A DNA stretch of 64,000 nucleotides from Bradyrhizobium guangdongense (lineage in GTDB: Bacteria; Pseudomonadota; Alphaproteobacteria; Rhizobiales; Xanthobacteraceae): NCBI RefSeq assembly GCF_004114975.1, contig NZ_CP030051.1, forward strand, positions 4,216,001-4,280,000. The letters are read 5' to 3'. Within the stretch, counting starts at the first letter, position 1. Each line of letters starts with the position of its first letter. Made by a program: the position numbers and the translations under genes. This document shows positions 1 through 8,278 of this stretch, in pieces. The notes beneath the pieces are model-generated. The model was not told the DNA's origin. It was given only the letters and a program-made list of their open reading frames with translations, and searched no databases.

Positions 1-84
1 GTCGCCGTGAAACGCGAGGTCACGCCTGCCAGCAGGCCCAAAGCCGCCAATTGCCACGTCAAGCTGCTCGGCCTCTGTATCTAG
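1..84 (+). CDS. possible 3' end of an upstream gene
   Basis: Frame 1 is open from the window edge and stops at a TAG at 82-84, giving a 27-residue tail. The piece is too short to recognise, and a second plus frame is also open to about 122, so the reading frame is uncertain. It is listed only because the window clearly begins inside a longer unit. Confidence 0.2.
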   Translation, partial: VAVKREVTPASRPKAANCHVKLLGLCI

Positions 85-161
85 AGTGGGACTGTTCGGC
101 GCTTGCTCGCCTTGTTCGGCGCGTCTAATCCATACCAGGATCGCGAGAGGGAGAAGCGCAC

Positions 162-1340
162 TTGATCGATATCGACCAAATCCGCGCCGACACGCCTGCC
201 GTCTCCCGGCTCGCCTATCTCCACAACGCCGGCGCGGCCCTCATGCCGACGGCCGTTGTCGGCGCAGTGAAGCAGCATATCGATCTGGAGGCCGAAATCG
301 GAGGCTATGCCGCTGCCGATCGTGTGTCCGATCGGCTTGACGCGATCTACGGCTCGGTGGCGCGGCTGCTGAACGCCGCGGCGGAAGAAATCGCGCTTAC
401 CGAGAACGCCACAGTTGCATGGCAAATGGCCTTCTACGCTCTGCCGTTTCTCCCCGGCGACCGGATCCTGACGGCCGAGGCGGAATACGCCGCCAATTAT
501 GTCGCGTTTCTTCAGGTCGCCAGGCGCACAGGCGCGGTCATCGAGATCGTGCCGAGCGACGCCAGCGGCGAGCTCGACGTCGCCGCGCTCGAGCGGATGA
601 TCGACGACCACGTGAAGCTGATCGCGATCACCTGGGTGCCGACCAATGGCGGGCTGGTCAATCCCGCAGCTGCTGTCGGCAAAATCGCCCGCGCATACGG
701 CATTCCCTATTTGCTCGATGCATGCCAGGCGGTCGGCCACATGCAGGTCGACGTCGAAGCGATTGGCTGCGACATGCTGTCGGCCACAGGCCGCAAATTC
801 CTCAGAGGTCCGCGCGGCACCGGCTTCCTCTACGTCCGCAAGGCGCTGCTGCAGCAGCTCGAGCCGCCGATGATCGACCATTTTGCGGCGCCCTGGGTCT
901 CGCGGGACCGCTATCAGCTCCGCGATGACGCCCGCCGCTTCGAGACCTGGGAGAACAATTACGCGGCCCGGCTCGGCTTGGGCGCCGCTGTCGACTATGC
1001 CCTCGCGATCGGCCTCGGCCCGATCGAGCAGCGCTGCCGCCTGCTGGCGGGTCGCCTTCGCACTGGCCTTGCGGCTATCGGTGGGGTCACCATTCGCGAT
1101 CTCGGCCGCACGCCAGGCGCGATCGTCAGCTTCACGGTGGCTGGCTACGAGGCCGACACGGTCGTCAGCGGCGCCGCTACGGCCGGCATCACCATTGGCG
1201 CATCACATCCGTCGAGCACGCGGATCGACGCCGAAGTCCGTGCGCTGCCGGTAATCGTGCGGGCGTCGCCGCACTACTACAACACGGAAGCCGAGATCGA
1301 TCGGCTGATCGCCCATATCGCGGGTCTGGCGCGGCGTTAG
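162..1340 (+). CDS. class V aminotransferase-fold PLP enzyme
   Basis: This 392-residue protein has the fold-type I aminotransferase class V layout seen in cysteine desulfurases, isopenicillin N epimerase and EgtE-like enzymes. An Asp in LLDACQAVGHM (about residue 186) would pair with the pyridine nitrogen, and Lys212 in SATGRKFLRGPRGTG would form the PLP Schiff base. The N-terminal HNAGAALMP motif is usual for the family. The start is a TTG at 162, preceded by AGGGAG about 9 bases away; no ATG fits as well. No catalytic Cys loop typical of desulfurases is evident, so an aminotransferase, lyase or epimerase role is more likely. The substrate cannot be read from the sequence. It ends 7 bases before the convergent threonine dehydratase. 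Confidence 0.85.
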   Translation: MIDIDQIRADTPAVSRLAYLHNAGAALMPTAVVGAVKQHIDLEAEIGGYAAADRVSDRLDAIYGSVARLLNAAAEEIALTENATVAWQMAFYALPFLPGDRILTAEAEYAANYVAFLQVARRTGAVIEIVPSDASGELDVAALERMIDDHVKLIAITWVPTNGGLVNPAAAVGKIARAYGIPYLLDACQAVGHMQVDVEAIGCDMLSATGRKFLRGPRGTGFLYVRKALLQQLEPPMIDHFAAPWVSRDRYQLRDDARRFETWENNYAARLGLGAAVDYALAIGLGPIEQRCRLLAGRLRTGLAAIGGVTIRDLGRTPGAIVSFTVAGYEADTVVSGAATAGITIGASHPSSTRIDAEVRALPVIVRASPHYYNTEAEIDRLIAHIAGLARR

Positions 1341-1347
1341 CGCGGCT

Positions 1348-2592
1348 TCAGGTGCAGCGCGCGCTCAATCCCGACGCGCCGAGCTTGGCCATGACCTCGT
1401 CGAGATGGGCGCTGTCGCGGGTCTCGATGACGAGCTGCAACAACGTCGCCTTCGCCGGCAAGTCCGAGAAGGTCCGCTGATGCGAGACCTCGATGATGTT
1501 GGCGCCGGCTTCCGCCAGCAGCGCCGCGACCGCGGCCAACTGGCCGGGTCTGTCAGGAATGTCGAGCGAGAGCTGCGTCAGCCGCCCCTTGCGCGCGAGC
1601 TCGCGTGTCAGCACCGAAGCGATCAGCCTGGTGTCGATGTTGCCGCCGCTCAGGACCAGACCGACCTTCTCGCCGGCAAAGCGCGAAGGATCGGACATGA
1701 TCGCCGCAAGACCTGCCGCGCCCGCCCCCTCTACCACCGTCTTCTCGATCGAGATCAAGGTTGAAACCGCGCGCTCAAGCTCGGCTTCGTTGACGAGCGC
1801 AATGTCGTCGACGAGGCGGCGGACGATTTCCGTGGTGATCTTGCCCGGGGATTTGACAGCGATGCCTTCGGCGAGCGTGTCGCCACGCGCCGGCAGATTG
1901 CCGTCATGGATGGCATTGTACATCGAGGGGTAGAGCCAGGCCTCCACGCCGAGGATCCGCAGCGACGGCTTGATCGATTTCGCGGCAATGGCAATGCCGC
2001 TGATCAGGCCGCCGCCGCCGATCGGAACCACCAGCGTATCGAGCTCCGGCACCGCCTTGAGGATCTCCAGCCCGACCGTCCCCTGTCCCGCAATGACCAG
2101 CGGATCGTCATAGGGATGGACGAAGATCATGCCGCGAGATTCGCCATGACTCCGCGCAAACGCGGCCGCCTCCTCCAGCGTTGCGCCAGTCACGATCACC
2201 TCGGCTCCATGATGCCTGGTGTTCTCGACTTTCACCATTGGCGTGCCCACGGGCATCACGATGGTGGCGGGAATGCCGAGGCGCTTGGCATGATAGGCGA
2301 CGCCCTGCGCGTGATTGCCCGCGGACATGGCGATCACGCCGCGCGTGCGCTCCTCCGGAGTCAGCGCGGTGAGCCGGTTCAGCGCCCCGCGCTCCTTGAA
2401 TGAGGATGTAAACTGGAGGTTTTCGAATTTGAGCCAGAGGTCACAGCCGCAAATATTGCTTAGGGTCCGGCTGTAGCTACAGGGCGTCTCGACAACAGCA
2501 CCGCGGATGATCTCGGCGGCTGCATCAATGTCACCGGATGCGACCGGAAGGCCGCTCAGATCGGGGATTGCGGTTGGGGATATCTCAGCCAT
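1348..2592 (-). CDS. ilvA: threonine ammonia-lyase (threonine dehydratase)
   Basis: A 414-residue fold-type II PLP enzyme that would convert L-threonine to 2-oxobutyrate and ammonia, the first step towards isoleucine. Lys66 in SFKERGALNRL is the Schiff-base lysine. The phosphate-binding glycine loop GGGGLISG and the SAGNHAQGVAYHA motif are present. The last 80 or so residues, from LTQLSLDIPDRPGQLAA onward, form a single ACT domain, so this is the short form of about 400 residues and not the 500-residue E. coli biosynthetic form with two ACT-like domains. Feedback control through the ACT domain is likely but the effector is unknown. The monocistronic context gives no further hint. Confidence 0.92.
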   Translation of the reverse strand: MAEISPTAIPDLSGLPVASGDIDAAAEIIRGAVVETPCSYSRTLSNICGCDLWLKFENLQFTSSFKERGALNRLTALTPEERTRGVIAMSAGNHAQGVAYHAKRLGIPATIVMPVGTPMVKVENTRHHGAEVIVTGATLEEAAAFARSHGESRGMIFVHPYDDPLVIAGQGTVGLEILKAVPELDTLVVPIGGGGLISGIAIAAKSIKPSLRILGVEAWLYPSMYNAIHDGNLPARGDTLAEGIAVKSPGKITTEIVRRLVDDIALVNEAELERAVSTLISIEKTVVEGAGAAGLAAIMSDPSRFAGEKVGLVLSGGNIDTRLIASVLTRELARKGRLTQLSLDIPDRPGQLAAVAALLAEAGANIIEVSHQRTFSDLPAKATLLQLVIETRDSAHLDEVMAKLGASGLSARCT

Positions 2593-2637
2593 GGGACAGC
2601 ATAGAGCATTTGCGCGGCCCGGGCGATAAGCCAGCCG

Positions 2638-3501
2638 CTATTTGGTAAATTCCCGCGATCGTGAAGCCCGCCACAGCGTCCACAGCGTGCGCAGCCGCGA
2701 CGGCGGCTGCAATGCAAAGGGATTGCGCCCCCGATGCGACAGCCGATCGAGATCAGCCCGCGTCTGGCTCAACGGCAGGAACGCCGGCCGCACGGACGGC
2801 GGCACCTGCGACAGCAGCGACAAGGCTGTCGCCAGATGCTGCCGGGCTTCGGCGATAAGCTGGTTCAGCACGGCGTGGAGATTGGGCGTCTCCTTGCCCG
2901 CGAACACATCCTCCATGGTGCAGCCATGGCTGGCCAAGACCTGCTGCGGCAGGAACAACTGCCGGTGGGACGAGTCCCGCGGCAGGTTGGCAATCACCTG
3001 GGCGATGCCTTGCGCCAGCCCGGTGTGCCGCGCCAAGTGTTCGGCCGCATCCGAAGCATCACCCATGATCCGCGCCGCGAGCGCGAACAGCGCCGAAGAG
3101 GTGGCGGCCAGATAGCCTTCCAGCGCGGCCATGGTCGGCATCGGGTCGTTGTAGAGATCGAACTGATGCTCGTCGACCAGCAGAGACAACGGCTCGACCG
3201 GCAGGTCAAAATCGCGGATCGCGCGCAGGAGCTCTGCCGCCACCGGATTGCCCTCAGCGCTGCCGTGGACGACGCCCGAGAACAGATCGGTCCACCACTG
3301 AAAACGAATCTCGCCCGGCAAGGGCTGGCTCACCTGATCGCGGACGCGGACGATCTCGACATTGAAGGCGTAGAGCGCCAGCAGCGCGCGGCGCTCGGCA
3401 GCGGGGACGAACAGGGTCGCGACATAGCGCGGAAAGTCGTGGCTGCGCACGAGGTCAGCGCAGAATGTCGTGGCGTCGGGCGGCGTCGCAGCGCCGCTCA
3501 T
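2638..3501 (-). CDS. phytoene/squalene synthase-like protein (NDUFAF6-type)
   Basis: A 287-residue all-alpha trans-isoprenyl synthase-fold protein. The second family motif survives as GIAQVIANLPRDSSHRQLFLP, but the first Asp-rich DxxxD motif is degenerate (DEHQFDLYND region), which argues against carotenoid or squalene synthesis. The human mitochondrial relative of this clade is NDUFAF6, a complex I assembly factor. The ATG overlaps the stop of the upstream Mth938-like gene by 4 bases (ATGA), so the two are translationally coupled. It is the last gene of the yajC-secD-secF-Mth938 run. A role in membrane complex assembly is inferred from homology and context, not shown. Confidence 0.82.
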   Translation of the reverse strand: MSGAATPPDATTFCADLVRSHDFPRYVATLFVPAAERRALLALYAFNVEIVRVRDQVSQPLPGEIRFQWWTDLFSGVVHGSAEGNPVAAELLRAIRDFDLPVEPLSLLVDEHQFDLYNDPMPTMAALEGYLAATSSALFALAARIMGDASDAAEHLARHTGLAQGIAQVIANLPRDSSHRQLFLPQQVLASHGCTMEDVFAGKETPNLHAVLNQLIAEARQHLATALSLLSQVPPSVRPAFLPLSQTRADLDRLSHRGRNPFALQPPSRLRTLWTLWRASRSREFTK

Positions 3502-3890
3502 GGCACGGCAATCAGCGCAGCCGCAACGCGCCGTCGTTCGCCGATCATGATGTTGTAGGTGCGCACGGCGGGGCCGGTCTGCATGGTGTCCAGCACCACC
3601 CTCACCGCCTTGAGCGCCTGACGCAGCTCGGGCGGCGGCAGCCAGACGTCAGTTCCGGTCCCGACCAGCAGCGTGTCGATGCTGTTGGCGGCCGCAAAAA
3701 CCCGCTCCAGGGAATAGCGATCGATCTTTGCCGGATCCGTCACATCCCAAGCCCAGATCGCATCGGGCAGACACAGCAGCGAGCCCCGGTGCGACATGCC
3801 GGCAAACGCGAAGCCGCCTTTGCCATAGGCCTCGATCGGCGCCGAGCGCGGGAAATGGGGAGCGTTGGGATTGCCGGCCATGAGCTCCAT
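3498..3890 (-). CDS. Mth938-like domain protein (DUF498, NDUFAF3 family)
   Basis: A 130-residue protein matching the Mth938/DUF498 family, with the typical core IDTLLVGTGTDVWLPPPELR followed by a conserved MQTGPAVRTYNIMIGE segment near the C-terminus. The human homologue NDUFAF3 helps assemble respiratory complex I. There is no signal peptide or membrane segment, so it should be cytoplasmic. An alternative ATG lies three codons downstream (MAGNPNAPH). It sits 51 bases after secF, behind a stable hairpin, and overlaps the phytoene synthase-like gene. The biochemical function is unknown in bacteria. Confidence 0.85.
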   Translation of the reverse strand: MELMAGNPNAPHFPRSAPIEAYGKGGFAFAGMSHRGSLLCLPDAIWAWDVTDPAKIDRYSLERVFAAANSIDTLLVGTGTDVWLPPPELRQALKAVRVVLDTMQTGPAVRTYNIMIGERRRVAAALIAVP

Positions 3891-3906
3891 CCGAATGAGC
3901 CTGCTA

Positions 3907-3928
3907 CCCTCGCAAACTCCTGCGAGGG
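3907..3928. terminator. hairpin between secF and the Mth938-like gene
   Basis: Perfect inverted repeat CCCTCGCA / TGCGAGGG with a 6-base loop in the 51-base gap downstream of secF. There is no clear T-tract, so it may be a processing or partial attenuation site and not a full terminator. Confidence 0.45.
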
Positions 3929-3941
3929 CATGCGGTTCGGA

Positions 3942-4967
3942 TCATGCCTTGCTTTTCTTCGCCGGCGTAGCCTCTTCCTTCGCATCTTCGCGATGCTCGC
4001 CGACACCGAGATAGATCAGGATCGGCGCCGCGATGAAGATCGAAGTGTAGGTGCCGACCAGCACCACGCCGAACATCATGACGGCCGTGAAGCTGTGGAT
4101 GGCATGACCGCCGAACAGCAATAGCGCCAGCAACGCAAGCGTCACCGTCAAGTGGGTGATGATCGAGCGCGACAGCGTCGAGTTGATGGACTCGTTGAGC
4201 AGCTGCGGCATCGGCATCTTCTTGTAGCGCCGCAGCATTTCACGGATGCGGTCATAGATGACAACGGTGTCGTTGAGCGAATAGCCCAGAATGGTCAGAA
4301 GCGCCGCGATGCTGGTCAGGTCGAAATCGACCTGGCTGATCGACATGAAGCCGATGGTCAGCACGATGTCGTGCACGTTGGCGATCATGGCGCCGAGCGC
4401 GAACTGCCATTCGAACCGGAACCAGAGGTAGACCAGGATCGCAACGATCGCCAGCATCAGGCCGGCCATGCCCCAGCCCAGCAGTTCGCCGGAGACGCGT
4501 GGGCCCACCACCTCGACGCGGCGATACTCCACGGACTCGCCGAGGGCACCGCGAACCTTGTCCACGGCTTCCTGCTGCGCCTTGTCGCCGCCCGGCTGCT
4601 CGGCAACACGTAGCAGCACGTCGGCGGCACTGCCGAATTGCTGCAGCTGGACTTCGCCCAAGCCGAGGCTGCCAAGGGTCGTGCGCATCTGCGCAAGATC
4701 GGCGGTGCCCGACTTGGCCCGCACCTCCATCAAGGTGCCACCCTTGAAGTCGATGCCGAAGTTCAGGCCGTGGGTGAAGAACAGCGTGATGGCGACGATC
4801 GACAGCGCGGCCGAGATCGGAAAGCTGATGCGGCGGAAGCGCGTGAAGTCGAAATGCGTATTGTCCGGGACGATGCGCAGCGACGGCAGGACGCCAAGCA
4901 CGCTGACCACGGTCAGCACTGCAATCAGGACGCCGAGAGAAATGAGAACGATTTGAGTAGTGGTCAC
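3942..4967 (-). CDS. secF: protein translocase subunit SecF
   Basis: A 341-residue inner-membrane SecF, partner of SecD in the proton-driven accessory complex that pulls preproteins through SecYEG. The diagnostic FGIDFKGGTLMEVR motif follows a membrane segment near residues 48-66, and the C-terminal half carries the remaining membrane segments, with GYSLNDTVVIYDRIRE between them. The N-terminus carries an additional hydrophobic stretch (residues 5-28, IVLISLGVLIAVLTVVSVLG) ahead of the classical first segment, which most SecF proteins lack. The gene follows secD after a 16-base gap, in the usual yajC-secD-secF order. The C-terminus is a short Lys-rich tail. Confidence 0.95.
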   Translation of the reverse strand: MTTTQIVLISLGVLIAVLTVVSVLGVLPSLRIVPDNTHFDFTRFRRISFPISAALSIVAITLFFTHGLNFGIDFKGGTLMEVRAKSGTADLAQMRTTLGSLGLGEVQLQQFGSAADVLLRVAEQPGGDKAQQEAVDKVRGALGESVEYRRVEVVGPRVSGELLGWGMAGLMLAIVAILVYLWFRFEWQFALGAMIANVHDIVLTIGFMSISQVDFDLTSIAALLTILGYSLNDTVVIYDRIREMLRRYKKMPMPQLLNESINSTLSRSIITHLTVTLALLALLLFGGHAIHSFTAVMMFGVVLVGTYTSIFIAAPILIYLGVGEHREDAKEEATPAKKSKA

Positions 4968-4983
4968 AGTCGGCCTCGAATGA

Positions 4984-6582
4984 TCAAATCGGCACAGTCT
5001 TCGGCCGCTTCCACTGTACCCACCAGGCCACGATCAGTCGGGTCATGGTGAAGGCGGTGAACACAGTGGTGATGATGCCGATGCCGAGCGTGACTGCGAA
5101 ACCGCGCACCGGTCCGGTACCGATCATGAACAGGACGGCGGCGGCAATGAAGGTCGTGATGTTGGAATCGAGAATGGTCGCAAGCGCCCGCTTGAAGCCT
5201 GCATCGATCGCCGAGATCGGGCTTCTCCCGCCGCGCAGCTCCTCGCGGATGCGCTCATAGATCAGCACGTTGGAGTCGACCGCGATGCCGACGGTGAGCA
5301 CGATGCCGGCGATGCCGGGGAGCGTCAGCGTGGCACTGAGCAGCGATAACAGGCCGAAAATCATCGCGACGTTGATGGTCACCGCGATATTGGCGAACAC
5401 GCCGAACAGCCGGTACGTCACCAGCATGAACACGACGACCATGATCGAGCCGACATAGGCGGCGAGCTCGCCCTTCTCGATCGAGTCCTGGCCGAGCCCC
5501 GGACCGACGGTGCGTTCCTCGACCACCGTGAGCGGCGCAGGCAGCGCGCCGGCGCGCAAGAGGATCGCGAGGTCGTTGGCCGACTGCACGGTGAAGCTGC
5601 CGGAGATCTGGCCCTGACCGCCGGTGATCGGCTCGCGAATGACCGGCGCGGAGATCACCTTGTTGTCGAGGATGATCGCGAAGGGCACCCCGACATTCTC
5701 CTGCGTGGCCTGCGCGAACTTGCGGGAGCCCGAGCTATTGAACTTGAAGCTGACGACAGGCTCATTGGTGCGCTGGTCGAAGGTCGCCTGGGCGTCAGTC
5801 AGATCGCTGCCCGCAACCAGCACCTGCTTTTTGACCACATAGCCGGGCGGCGGCGGCGTAGCGGCCGGCAGGAATTCGGTGTCCGGGGGCAATCCGCCCT
5901 GCTGCGCCTGGTCCAGCGGCACCGAGGGATCGACCATGCGGAATTCCATCTTCGCGGTCTTGCCCAACAGCTCCTTCAAATGGGTGGGGTCCTGCAAACC
6001 CGGCACCTGCACCAGGATACGGTCGTTACCCTGGCGCTGGATGATGGGCTCGACGGTACCGAGTTCATTGACACGCTTCTCGACGATCTGGATCGACTGC
6101 TCGATGGTCTTGCGCAAACGCTCGATCATCGCCGCCTCGGGAATGCTGAGACGGATCAATCCGCCACCGGCATCGGCGACTTCAAGGTCGCGCTGGCCGC
6201 CGGACCCCATCAGGCCGCCAATCGGCTGCGCCAGCTCACGCAACTTGGCGAGCGCCGGCTGGGCATCCGCGTCCCTGATGCGCACCTCGACAGCATCGCC
6301 CTTGGTTACGATACCAGTGTAACCGATCCTGGCCTCGCGCAGCACGCGCCGGACGTCGTCGCGGATCTGGTCGAGTCTTTCCTTCTTCACATAGTTGGAG
6401 TCGACCTCAAGCTGCAGAGACGAGCCGCCCTGCAAGTCGAGGCCGAGCACGAGCCGGCGCTGCGCCCAAGCGGGCCAGGTCTTGACCTGCGCCTCGGGGA
6501 AGAAGTTCGGGACCGCACAGAGGCACACGATCAGCGCCGTCAGGATGATCCCGAGCGCCTTCCACCGCGTGAAATACAACAT
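4984..6582 (-). CDS. secD: protein translocase subunit SecD
   Basis: A 532-residue SecD. The first membrane segment (residues 8-28) is followed by the LGLDLQGGSSLQLEVD motif that marks the family, a long periplasmic P1 region, and a C-terminal bundle of five membrane segments holding the conserved VGIAVDSNVLIYERIREEL sequence. Together with SecF and YajC it forms the SecDF-YajC complex that uses proton motive force in late translocation. The length is shorter than the 615 residues of E. coli, as is normal for alphaproteobacteria. It lies 49 bases downstream of yajC and 16 bases upstream of secF. Confidence 0.96.
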   Translation of the reverse strand: MLYFTRWKALGIILTALIVCLCAVPNFFPEAQVKTWPAWAQRRLVLGLDLQGGSSLQLEVDSNYVKKERLDQIRDDVRRVLREARIGYTGIVTKGDAVEVRIRDADAQPALAKLRELAQPIGGLMGSGGQRDLEVADAGGGLIRLSIPEAAMIERLRKTIEQSIQIVEKRVNELGTVEPIIQRQGNDRILVQVPGLQDPTHLKELLGKTAKMEFRMVDPSVPLDQAQQGGLPPDTEFLPAATPPPPGYVVKKQVLVAGSDLTDAQATFDQRTNEPVVSFKFNSSGSRKFAQATQENVGVPFAIILDNKVISAPVIREPITGGQGQISGSFTVQSANDLAILLRAGALPAPLTVVEERTVGPGLGQDSIEKGELAAYVGSIMVVVFMLVTYRLFGVFANIAVTINVAMIFGLLSLLSATLTLPGIAGIVLTVGIAVDSNVLIYERIREELRGGRSPISAIDAGFKRALATILDSNITTFIAAAVLFMIGTGPVRGFAVTLGIGIITTVFTAFTMTRLIVAWWVQWKRPKTVPI

Positions 6583-6631
6583 CGACTGGACCTGTCAGAT
6601 CAGGAGATTCGAGAGACTCGCGGAGAAGCGC

Positions 6632-7000
6632 TCACTTCGCCGCGGCGTCGTCCTTGGCGCTTTCCTTCGCGCTGTCCTTGGCCGGCTCGCCCTTGGCGCG
6701 CACGCCCGAGATCATCGACCGCATCTGGCGCACGCGCACACCGTCGGAGATCTCGAACTCGATCTGGTCGTCGTCGACCACCTTGGTGACCTTGCCGACC
6801 AGGCCGCCCGAGGTCACGACCGTGTCGCCGCGGCGGATGTTCTTCACGAGCTCGGCGTGGTCCTTCACCTTCTTCTGCTGCGGGCGCAGAATCAGGAAGT
6901 ACATGATCACGAAGATCAGGGCGAACGGCAGCAGCGACATCAACATGCTGTTGGTGTCGCCGGCGCCCGCGGCCTGGGCATACGCAGGGGTAATCAGCAT
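6632..7000 (-). CDS. yajC: preprotein translocase subunit YajC
   Basis: A 122-residue protein with a single membrane segment (about residues 20-40, ending FLILRPQQKK, the YajC hallmark) followed by a small cytoplasmic domain with the RRGDTVVTSGGLVGKV motif. The C-terminal 20 residues are low-complexity Lys/Asp/Ala. It heads the secDF operon. A divergent gene for a DUF815 ATPase begins at 7180, so promoters for both should lie in 7001-7179. Confidence 0.95.
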   Translation of the reverse strand: MLITPAYAQAAGAGDTNSMLMSLLPFALIFVIMYFLILRPQQKKVKDHAELVKNIRRGDTVVTSGGLVGKVTKVVDDDQIEFEISDGVRVRQMRSMISGVRAKGEPAKDSAKESAKDDAAAK

Positions 7001-7179
7001 TCGGACGATCCTCGTGGAAACGGGGGAAGCCGGTCAGGCCTTGACGGCGACCGGTTCGGTCAAATTCGCGCGGACTATAGCGACCACCGCCCCAATTGCA
7101 ACGCTGCCAGACCGCCCTTTTGGCCACCTTGCGGCGCGCCATCAGGCCCGATAAGGCTGCATTCTCAGGAACTTCGGAC

Positions 7180-8184
7180 ATGCCCAAAAACCTTAGCAAA
7201 AGCCCGGCCGGCAAAGGCCCCCGTACCCCTGCCAGGAAGTCCGCCCAGGTCGCGGCAAAACGCCCCAAGCCCGCCCAAAAGGCGGTCTCGAAGGCTCCCC
7301 TCAAGGCGGCTCCCGACCTGTCCCAGGAGCGCCTCGTCCGCGCACTGGAGACCATCGCGGCGCATCTCGCAGCCCAGGGCAAACCGGCCGTCGAACGCGA
7401 GTCGTTCGAGCGGGCGGATGCCTATGTCTGGCATCCGGACGGCCGCCTCGCAGCGGTGCCACGGGTCAGCCGCGTCGAGCTGTTCCTGCTGAAGGGCGTC
7501 GACCGGATGCGCGACATCCTGATGGAGAACACCGAGCGCTTCGCAAGCGGCCTGCCGGCCAACAACGCCCTGCTCTGGGGCGCGCGCGGCATGGGCAAAT
7601 CATCCCTGGTGAAGGCAGCCCATGCCAGCATCAACGCCGACCGCAAACCCGCCGACAGACTGAAGCTGATCGAGATACATCGCGAGGACATCGAAACGCT
7701 GCCGATGCTGATGGAGAAGCTTCGCGATTCGAGCTTCCGCTTCATCGTATTCATCGACGACCTCTCCTTCGACGGCAACGACGCGTCCTACAAGTCGCTC
7801 AAGGCCGTGCTCGAGGGCGGCATCGAGGGCCGGCCCGAGAACGTCATCCTGTATGCCACCTCCAACCGCCGCCATCTGCTGGCGCGCGACATGATCGAGA
7901 ACGAACGCTCGACCGCGATCAATCCCGGCGAAGCCGTCGAGGAAAAGGTCTCGCTGTCGGATCGCTTCGGCCTCTGGCTCGGCTTCCACCGTTGCAGCCA
8001 GGACGAATATCTCGCCATGGTGCGCGGCTATTGCGGCCATTTCGGCATCAAGATCGACGACGAGGCGCTGGAGCGCGAGGCCTTGGAATGGTCGACCACG
8101 CGCGGCTCGCGCTCGGGCCGTGTGGCCTGGCAATTCGTGCAGGAGCTGGCGGGCCGGCTAGGTGTGAAGCTGACGGCGAAATAG
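7180..8184 (+). CDS. DUF815 family P-loop ATPase
   Basis: A 334-residue AAA-like ATPase of the DUF815 family. The Walker A loop is WGARGMGKSS (Lys140) and Walker B is FIVFIDDLSFD (Asp193-Asp194); a Thr-Ser-Asn-Arg-Arg sensor region (YATSNRRHLL) follows. The first 45 residues are a basic, Lys/Pro/Ala-rich tail. The frame is open upstream to an ATG at 7096, but the ATG at 7180 has AGGAA about 8 bases upstream and is preferred. The gene is divergent from yajC and convergent with the LysM protein. The cellular role of the family is not established. Confidence 0.9.
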   Translation: MPKNLSKSPAGKGPRTPARKSAQVAAKRPKPAQKAVSKAPLKAAPDLSQERLVRALETIAAHLAAQGKPAVERESFERADAYVWHPDGRLAAVPRVSRVELFLLKGVDRMRDILMENTERFASGLPANNALLWGARGMGKSSLVKAAHASINADRKPADRLKLIEIHREDIETLPMLMEKLRDSSFRFIVFIDDLSFDGNDASYKSLKAVLEGGIEGRPENVILYATSNRRHLLARDMIENERSTAINPGEAVEEKVSLSDRFGLWLGFHRCSQDEYLAMVRGYCGHFGIKIDDEALEREALEWSTTRGSRSGRVAWQFVQELAGRLGVKLTAK

Positions 8185-8212
8185 CCGAAGCTGCAACTCA
8201 GCGAACAACGAA

Positions 8213-8236
8213 TATCGCCCGCTTTCGCGGGCGATA
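8213..8236. terminator. bidirectional hairpin between convergent genes
   Basis: Perfect 10-base inverted repeat TATCGCCCGC / GCGGGCGATA with a TTTC loop. It lies between the ends of the DUF815 gene (8184, plus) and the LysM/LytM gene (8279, minus), the position of a shared terminator. The GCGAAAGCGGGCGAT-type core also resembles the palindromic repeat at 13760-13859. Confidence 0.6.
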
Positions 8237-8278
8237 ACTGCGTTGTTACGAAGAGAGAACGGGGGCCCGACGTCAACC

